The notes below the pieces were generated by a model that had not been told where the DNA came from, ran no database searches, and saw nothing but the letters and a program-made list of their open reading frames with translations. 33,856 bases of DNA from Chara braunii (Eukaryota > Streptophyta > Charophyceae > Charales > Characeae), in assembly GCA_003427395.1 (NCBI GenBank), contig BFEA01000050.1, forward strand, positions 4,293,581 through 4,327,436, in the 5' to 3' direction. Positions 28,081 through 33,856 of this stretch are shown piece by piece (position 1 is the first letter of the stretch; each line of letters begins with the position of its first letter). Position numbers and translations under genes: made by a program.

Positions 28081-28860
28081 ATGCGCAGAAAATTGTCGTC
28101 TTTTGGATTAGTCCTAACCGTATCGTATCCAAGGTGCTAGGGTCATCGGGCTTGTCCTCTTGGATGGGGGACTTCCCTTTGATGGTTGCTTGCTTAGCAA
28201 GGGCAAACCATTTCCCGTTCGCCTTGCAATGTTGCAACATTCGTTCATTCGCCTGCTCCGACATGGATAACAGGTGTCCAATGGGCAAGGGAATTCGGTG
28301 GTCCAGGGCTCGGACAATGTTCAGGACATCAATTTCTCCCGTAACAAAGGCAGGACCACCCGACTCCATTTCTGTGGGAGACAGTCTCCACTCCGTCATT
28401 TCACGTTGTTCGTTCACGGGGCGGATGGTTCCGATAATTCCCAAGCCCGGGTATCCTTGTGAGATGTATTGATTGAGCGGGATAAGCTCCGCAACTTCCT
28501 CGGTAGTGACCATCGCACTCCCACCTCCATCTATCTCTTCCACCATTGTGCCCACCCTCCCTAGTTCGTTGGCCATAGGTGCCGCTGCCACAAGGGGCTG
28601 CTCCCACCCGGACTTGCGTCAGACGGTTGGGGCAGTCTCGGGCTATGTGGCAGGGCTGGTGACACGTGTAACAGATGCCCAGATTAGCCGCCGCACTGCC
28701 CACAACTTGGACGGGGGCTGCTCCCTGTGCCATGGGTGCAGCTCGGACGACGATGGGGCGCATCGACCTCATCAAGGATTTTATCTGGGCATTATGCTCG
28801 CACTGTTCTTTTTTGCTTTCTTGCATCCGGCTAACTTGCGTTCGAGTTAATTCCAGTATT
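28073..28860 (-). pseudogene. Ty3 Gag C-terminus, CCHC knuckle and pre-protease segment
   Basis: CYTCHQPCHIARDC (28632-28673) is a nucleocapsid knuckle (CX2CX4HX4C) with Cys where Gly is usual before the His. It is preceded by an Ala/Pro/Val linker and followed by a Gly/Arg-rich tail. After a frame change the 172-codon frame 28591-28073 reads IDVLNIVRALDHRIPLPIGH then LLSMSEQANERMLQHCKANG, a conserved lead-in to the protease of plant-type Ty3 elements. It binds genomic RNA and sits in the Gag-Pol junction. Confidence 0.8.
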
Positions 28861-28942
28861 GCGTTTCATTCGCTTGGCTTCGCAGAGGTATCCAGGGGAG
28901 GAGTAGGTTTGACCATCACGGGCAGTCCTGTGATTGTGTCCG

Positions 28943-29743
28943 TTATCGACACCTCTTAACTCCAACTTGTTCTAGATAGGTGACGGGGCCGGAGACGAAA
29001 CCCATGTTCTCAAATTTGTTTTGGAGCGCGGCTAACTCGGCCTTCGCTCTGGCCAATTCTAAGAAATCCCCTTCCTTAGCGCGATCTTCTCCTTCTAAGA
29101 AGCTAGCGGCAAACTTTCGCTCCATCCCTTCCGCATCGTCCATGATCTGTTGCATGGTGTGATTGATGGGGGATAACTGCTTTTGCAATTTCGCCCTCAT
29201 TGCACGGCTGCGAAGGCAGCGAAGCCCATCGATAAACAAATCCCTTCCGACCTCCTCGCCTCACTATGACTTAATGAACAACCTATAAAACGTATTGCGA
29301 TTTTCAGTGACGGATTCGAGGGGCTACTTAGCTCGATCTTTAATCATAAAAAAGGTCTATTCAGGATGGATATAATTGAATCGGTGTAAGAGGTCCCTCT
29401 TGAAGGTCGGGAGATTTACCCAAGCGTAAGTGCTGAACCAATGGCGCACATCCCCTCCCAACCGGGCAGGGATGTTGATCCTAGCTTCGCCATTGTCGTA
29501 TTATTGCTCACACAGCGTGGCTTGCCATGCTCTAGCCAGATGATGCGCGGGATCGAAAAGGTACAGATTGGGTGGGGCCACAGGTGCACGAACTCGAGGG
29601 GTCGGAGCTCCGCCAGCATTTGGTGTCGGGTTGGCGTTCATATTGGCCGCCTGCCGACCTGCCGATCTACTCCTAGTTACTATAGGATCGCGTCGTGGCG
29701 CGTTCCTCTGCCTAGGCCGTCCTCTGTTCGCCAGATCGCTCAA
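28943..29743 (-). pseudogene. Ty3 Gag capsid region
   Basis: Structural capsid protein. The minus-strand frame from 29743 begins with an Arg/Ala/Pro-rich segment, has PPNLYLFDPAHHLARAWQAT, a TAA at about 29499-29501, then in the same frame INIPARLGGDVRHWFSTYAW and LPTFKRDLLHRF, which is the retrotransposon Gag core (..A..W.......W..f...l...F). After a stop the C-terminal helix region reads FIDGLRCLRSRAMRAKLQKQ, then a Glu/Ala-rich coiled stretch to 28943. There is no ATG at 29743 (the codon is TTG), so the true start may be the Met at about 29641 or may be lost. Confidence 0.8.
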
Positions 29744-29790
29744 CGCAACTTACTCTCTAATCAGTTCTCGAGCTTGCCACGTGTCGGCTC

Positions 29791-32119
29791 CGATACCCAC
29801 CTCACGCCCGACGCGACTTCCTGATCGGAGTGAGAGTGCGCCTGGAAGTGCAAAAAGGGGGTGTGCCAAGGACTTTAGGAAAGTGGGGGTGGAGTCCCAG
29901 GTCGGAACTGAGATCTCCTGGACAATTTTTAGGGATACGAATGCAAGAGGGCACGTGCGGGTCGGAGTCCTGTGTACGCTTTGGAGAGCGGAGCTACCAC
30001 CTTCATTGGTTCAATTGTTTGGGTCAGACTCGTATCTGGCGTATCACCGGGACACTATGGCTATCTCGCTGACTGATCACTTGCCGACGTGTAACGTCGC
30101 AGGTCTCGAAATCCGACGTGGCCAGCCTCAGCTTAGGGTTGTGCGCTCGTTGTTCTTCCTCCGAGCCAGTTCGTCGGATGAAGCCGGAGGCTTGGTAATC
30201 GTGGTCTTGCAGGCATTCCGAGTACGGGGGTTTGGACCAGTAGGGAGCGATTGCGCGCTAGGGGACAATGGTCAGGGAGTAAACGGGCAGGATGCGGTGA
30301 TAGGGAGGGAATTCGGTCCCCAGGACAATGATTCCGGGTTTCGGGACGACGTGACACGTGTATGAGCTAGGGCAGCCAGCGAGATGGGGGATACGTCCCA
30401 AGGCCTGGTCAATATCCCACTTGGCACTCGCAAATACGTTCGTTCCCTGTTAAGTAGGGAAACTGTGGAGGTTCCGCACTTGATTGTGTAGATAAACACG
30501 CGTGCTTCCAATACTCCCAGAATTCACGATCCCTCAGGCACTCGCGGTTAGTAATATGAAAAGGGATTTTTATATTCATACTGCAGGGTGGGGCGGAAAT
30601 TCAGACATTCGGGGAGCCGGGTTGAGTACAGATCTTGCAGACATGCGTGTAAGTGACGACCCTCTTCGGTCGGGCTTACACGTGCGTGCACAAGGTCTGT
30701 CCGTCGGCTAGGTGGGTAAAGATCGACAACTCACAACCTGTACACACTTGGCCTGTTAACCCGAAGGTAGGTGGTCCTATTGTGAGACACAAGTCTGATC
30801 ATCTAGCATGCTCATCTAGTTTCATGTGCAGACAAAAAAACACCAAACATCCATGCATCCAACTTCGAACACACACACACCAAAAATGAGTTGACAATCA
30901 TTTGTGCATCAATTCTTCGGTCATTGGCCAGGGATCATACAAAATTCGATCGTAGGTGACCAACCAATCAGATTGCCGCTTCATGCAGAAAGAGGAGGAA
31001 AGAGGGGGAGACAGTCACACATCAATCCTCAGGGAAGAAACAAAGAAAAAGCCTGAGATGCCGATCCAAAAAGGACAACGGTGACTTGCGCTAGATACCA
31101 AAATTGCTCAGAGGAATAGAAGAGAAGCACCATCACAACACGTCCCGTCTCTCCTTCTCTCTCTCTTCTTCACAACACCCTGAGGCGGGCAGTCCGTCGC
31201 CATGCACCCACACAGAGTTGCCACCCCGCTTAGCCTGAACATCCAAGCCAGGTTTGCCCGCGTGCCACAGTTCGCCGCGACCCAACGTCAATCCCGCATG
31301 TCCAGCACCAGCCCGTCGGATCGCCCAACTCTCTACTCACCTTCCGACTCCTGCTCGTTAGACGATCCTCTCGACCTCGCTAACTCCAAAATTCATAAAG
31401 AGCGAGCTAATCACGCTTGCAAAATTTATAGCATGTGCATTTGCGCGAGAGACTCGGGATTGTGCCTAAGTGGGAAGGAAGGAGGTGGAAGGAAGTGCCC
31501 ACGACTGCACGGCCAGGCCGCGGCGTGGGGGACGTAGCCACACTCCACACATCGATCTGGTCGTGTAATCGTTCAGGCCAATAGGACAGCGGGAGAAGTA
31601 TGCGCGCGCAAGGGCGCCACAAAAGATATCAAGAAAGAAAGGATTACCATTACAATCACGCCCGCCAAAACAAGAATTAAAGCGCGAAAAAGTCAGAGCA
31701 CAGATCCAGACGCTGCAAAGCGTGCGCAAGCAAGAAGCATCGTGCAGCAAAATTACGATGTACCCAAATTCCTAGCCTAAATCCTAATTACAAAAAGAAA
31801 TACCGAGAGAAGAAAATTCCGAGAGCCTGCAGGGGCTCGACATCAGTTGAAAATTCAAAAAGATTTTCCCGCGCGACGATCACGCCAAAATTCCTATTTC
31901 CCACAGCAGAACAAGAAAGAAGCTATGGCAACAGTTATCTTTCGCACTCGCTAAGGCATGATCAACTACCAACCGCCGTGGGACCATGCCAGGCCCAATT
32001 CCAAAGACAAAAAAAAGCAAAAGCAAGGGCACCCATGCAATCCAACGGGCAATCCCGATTCAACCCCCGAAGTAGCATTGCGCAGAAAGTTGCGTGGTTG
32101 CAGAAAACAGTTTGTCACA
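29791..32119 (-). repeat. Ty3 5' LTR
   Basis: About 2.3 kb, matching 18886-21093 but with an extra segment of about 108 bp (31958-32065). It starts TGTGACAAACTG on the minus strand at 32119. Its inner end is diverged from the 3' LTR (GATACC versus GATGCC), so the junction with the internal region is good to about 10 bp. A minus-strand TGGGTATCGGAGCC at 29786-29799 resembles the initiator-Met primer site with one insertion and one substitution, but it overlaps the LTR end. Confidence 0.88.
31958..32065. other. Indel segment present only in the 5' LTR
   Basis: The LTRs agree up to CGCTAAGGC and again from CCGAAGTAGC. The 5' LTR has about 108 bp between, A-rich in the middle (GACAAAAAAAAGCAAAAGCA). 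Either an insertion here or a deletion in the 3' LTR; the short CC repeat at the join suggests a microhomology deletion in the latter. Confidence 0.7.
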
Positions 32120-32125
32120 CCGGTG
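32120..32125. other. Ty3 target-site duplication, right
   Basis: CCGGTG, matching 18880-18885. It lies inside the LINE copy 2 reading (minus-strand DGELPP). Confidence 0.7.
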
Positions 32126-32260
32126 GGAGTTCCCCATCAGTATGGAGCCACCACCCTTCTGTTTTCGAACCCCAGTTCAGTTTCATGTCTGCCGCTATGG
32201 AGACGAGATGGATTGTGTCAGCCAGGGTTCGAATGCTATCAGTCTTGACCTTTAGGTAGC
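32126..32260 (-). pseudogene. LINE copy 2, RT fragment 5' of the Ty3 insertion
   Basis: The minus-strand frame reads DSIRTLADTIHLVSIAADMK then LNWGSKTEGWWLHTDGELPP. This matches the RT segment of copy 1 at 2278-2400 (DSIRALTQVIHQFSLAAEMR, WGSKTEGWWL). It stops at the Ty3 target site. The reading resumes at 18879 with PEATNPPRR, corresponding to PPPEQP in copy 1. Upstream, homology ends at about 32260, so this copy is 5'-truncated or rearranged. Confidence 0.8.
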
Positions 32261-33020
32261 AGCATAACTCCCCCAGTAGTTTTTTTTTCTTTTCCATCCC
32301 ATAACAAATCTTCAAAGGGGATGCAGTGACCATTGACCCAGGCATGCAACCTCTTTTTTTCCCTGAGTGAATAATTCTCCCGTGCACTGCACCCTGCGGG
32401 TCCACTCGTGCACCGAACGTGCGGAATTTTTCGCACGGCATGCGCTTGCATGTATGGTTTGATGTCATTTGGCATGCAGGGGAAGTCAGGGTCGGCAAAA
32501 TTGGGAACGTCTTATCTGTTTTTTTTTTTTTTTTTTAAACAAGTTGCTGCGTTCTTTTTTTTTTGGCTCCTGCTATTCTGGGGAGCAGCAGTCCGGTTAG
32601 CATTGATTACTTCCCCACGTCATGGCCAGGTGAACCCTGATAGCATTGATTACTTCCTTGCAGGAAGGATTGACAGTCAGTCGCGCCCATGCCATCGTTC
32701 ACTCCTCCCCCTATCAAATGTACCCACCCCAAAAAAACTTGCTTGAAAAGCAATCAGCCATCTCAACCATCTGCTTCCCCGACTCCTTCCTTAACCCCTA
32801 AACCCTCCCCCCCCCGTCTCAGGCAGTGGGCAGGACCATGCGAGATCTGGGACAACCATAACTCCCCTGAAGTAGCTGCTGACATTTCATTTAGTTCCCC
32901 CTGGCCCCGCTGCAATGACCAACAGAGCTTGGGAGTGTTGCCAGTGAGAGATCCCAATTTCCCATTCCCCAACGTGTCCTTGACAAATTTGTTAAGGACT
33001 TCCTGTTTCTTGGTGGGGTC
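32261..33020. other. Repeat-derived stretch without recognised gene
   Basis: Contains T-runs at 32519-32536 and 32554-32564 (possible minus-strand A-tails) and a 17-bp exact direct repeat TAGCATTGATTACTTCC (32598-32614 and 32641-32657). A minus-strand frame at 32763-33000 (NKFVKDTLGNGKLGSL and so on) is not recognised. Confidence 0.45.
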
Positions 33021-33021
33021 G

Positions 33022-33400
33022 TTCTTTTTTTTTTTTTTTGTTGTTGTTGTTGTAGAGGCCGGTTACTAGGCACACATTGGTCGCCAGGAGCGGTCAGTCA
33101 TTGTCGTCCTGAGAGAACGAGGCTACCTTCCCATCCCATCCTCACGTCAATACTCCTAGTGCACCCCCTATCTCTACTATCCTACCTCAGTGTGACCAGC
33201 ACTTAGGACCATTGCCCCTATCGAGGGGAACTTGGACCAAACAGCAGTGACAGGCACCAGGGCTAGCCATGACCCAGCCCTGGTGGAAGCGGAATCGAAC
33301 GAGCCTCTTCGCACGGGAACTTCGGACGCCAGGCCCAAGCAATCTCCTACTAGCCCCTAAGTTGACCAACTGGTAACTCATGCCCTCTACTCGCCCACCA
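33022..33400 (-). repeat. Dispersed repeat R, copy 2, with CAA/A tail
   Basis: The partner of 14517-14940. On the minus strand it ends CCTCTACAACAACAACAACA followed by about 15 A (33026-33040). A tail made of short repeats plus A fits target-primed retroposition. A 64-codon minus frame (33381-33187) lies within it; its relation to protein is unclear. Confidence 0.6.
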
Positions 33401-33415
33401 CAGTCCTAGTTGATT

Positions 33416-33623
33416 TTAAACCACCAGTACTTGGCCCAGCTATCGTTGCCGAGCCTGGAATCCCCCTGCGCGCCAATTTTTGCCGAAGCGCCAGGGTATT
33501 GTTTCAATTTTTTTTGGCTGGCGCTTCTAGCCATCAAGGTCCGGTAGCCCGAAGCCCGAACTTTGCGTAGCGTTAACGGCAACGGCCCGCGGCCGATGTA
33601 TGGGCCAAGTACTGGTGGTTTAA
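33416..33623. mobile_element. 200-bp MITE with TTAA target duplication
   Basis: Perfect 19-bp terminal inverted repeats ACCACCAGTACTTGGCCCA (33420-33438) and its complement (33601-33619), each flanked by TTAA (33416-33419, 33620-33623). Non-coding. TTAA duplications are typical of piggyBac-type transposases. The sequences just left of this MITE and left of 33743 are also similar (CCTCTACTCGCCC), so the ends may sit in a larger repeat. Confidence 0.7.
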
Positions 33624-33742
33624 GACGGGGTACGTATCCTCGAAACACCTATCATCATCGTCAGTTAATCCAGACCAACCAGTTACTCACGCCCTCTACT
33701 CGCCCCCACAGCCCTAGTCTGCCACACACAGTCTAGCTGATA

Positions 33743-33856
33743 TTAAACCACCAGTACCTACCGGTTCTCAAGGCCCGTGGCTCAGGCTACCGGTAGGCCG
33801 GTCATTCCCGAGCCTCGACTTTATTGCCGAGCCTCGGACAACCGGTAGTACACAAC
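33743..33856. repeat. Second TTAAACCACCAGTACC end, running off the window
   Basis: TTAA followed by ACCACCAGTACC as at 33416, then a different interior with inverted CTACCGGT/ACCGGTAG blocks and a repeated CCGAGCCTCG. The right end is outside the window. Confidence 0.5.

Larger units (their letters stand above)
18886..32119 (-). mobile_element. Ty3/gypsy LTR retrotransposon, degenerate, ~13.2 kb
   Basis: Minus-strand element with LTRs at 29791-32119 (5') and 18886-21093 (3') and a short target duplication outside. Internal order on the minus strand is Gag with CCHC, protease, RT, RNase H, integrase and then a third frame. RT before RNase H before integrase defines Ty3 rather than Copia. No chromodomain is seen. 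The LTRs are strongly diverged: in one ~155-bp stretch compared by eye (19225-19380 with 30145-30300) about 23 positions differ. The coding frames carry many stops, so this is an old insertion. It landed inside LINE copy 2. Confidence 0.92.

Noticed and set aside
29786-29799. Initiator-Met tRNA primer-binding site (TGGGTATCGGAGCC)
   Set aside because: It resembles the plant iMet site but needs one insertion and one substitution, and the target-duplication evidence places these bases at the LTR end itself. Kept only as a note.
1-33856. CRISPR array, bacterial operon, rRNA or tRNA gene
   Set aside because: No regularly spaced identical repeats, no ribosome-binding-site gene clusters, no cloverleaf I could fold; the content is that of a eukaryotic nuclear genome.

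Overview
This window reads as a repeat-choked stretch of a large eukaryotic nuclear genome. One short host exon sits among several generations of nested retrotransposons. The exon (16337-16492, + strand) looks like part of a cytoplasmic dynein-2 (intraflagellar transport) heavy chain. Seed plants lack dynein heavy chains, so together with plant-style LINE and Ty3 elements and a Penelope-like element this points to a streptophyte with flagellated sperm. A charophyte such as Chara is my best guess, but the sequence does not prove it. There is no prokaryotic gene organisation, CRISPR array, rRNA or convincing tRNA.

Layout. 1-5364 (+): a 5'-cut L1-type LINE holding most of ORF2 (AP endonuclease, reverse transcriptase, zinc-binding tail). 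The ORF has one frameshift and four in-frame stops, then a 3' UTR with two tandem duplications and an A-rich tail. 5365-11572 (-): a decayed Penelope-like element (PLE) bounded by two direct repeats of about 570 bp (pseudo-LTRs), each with a hammerhead-ribozyme fold on the coding strand. Reading 5'->3' on the minus strand it carries a CCHC zinc knuckle, a Gly-rich tract, a coiled coil (split by a 356-bp foldback MITE), a SAP-like segment, a GIY-YIG endonuclease and then the RT. The nuclease therefore lies upstream of the RT, the reverse of classical Penelope and like the permuted clade known from green algae.

11573-16336 holds no recognisable host gene. It contains a 166-bp tandem pair, a higher-order tandem array ending in an A-tail, a free-standing hammerhead-like motif, a dispersed repeat, a retroelement fragment with a CCHC knuckle, and a (GAA)n tract. 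The dynein exon follows.

17291-18879 plus 32126-32260 are two parts of one minus-strand LINE copy, separated by a Ty3/gypsy LTR retrotransposon (18886-32119, minus strand). The Ty3 element has 2.2-2.3 kb LTRs and a 6-bp target duplication (CACCGG read on the minus strand). It keeps recognisable but broken gag, protease, RT, RNase H and integrase, plus an unexplained ~480-codon third reading frame between integrase and the 3' LTR. The last kilobase holds another copy of the dispersed repeat with a CAA/A tail, and a 200-bp MITE flanked by TTAA.

Order of events inferred from nesting: LINE copies first; the PLE landed at the LINE A-tail; the foldback MITE then hit the PLE; and Ty3 landed in the second LINE. 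All mobile elements here appear dead. The dynein exon is the only candidate functional host sequence, and the rest may be intron of that gene.
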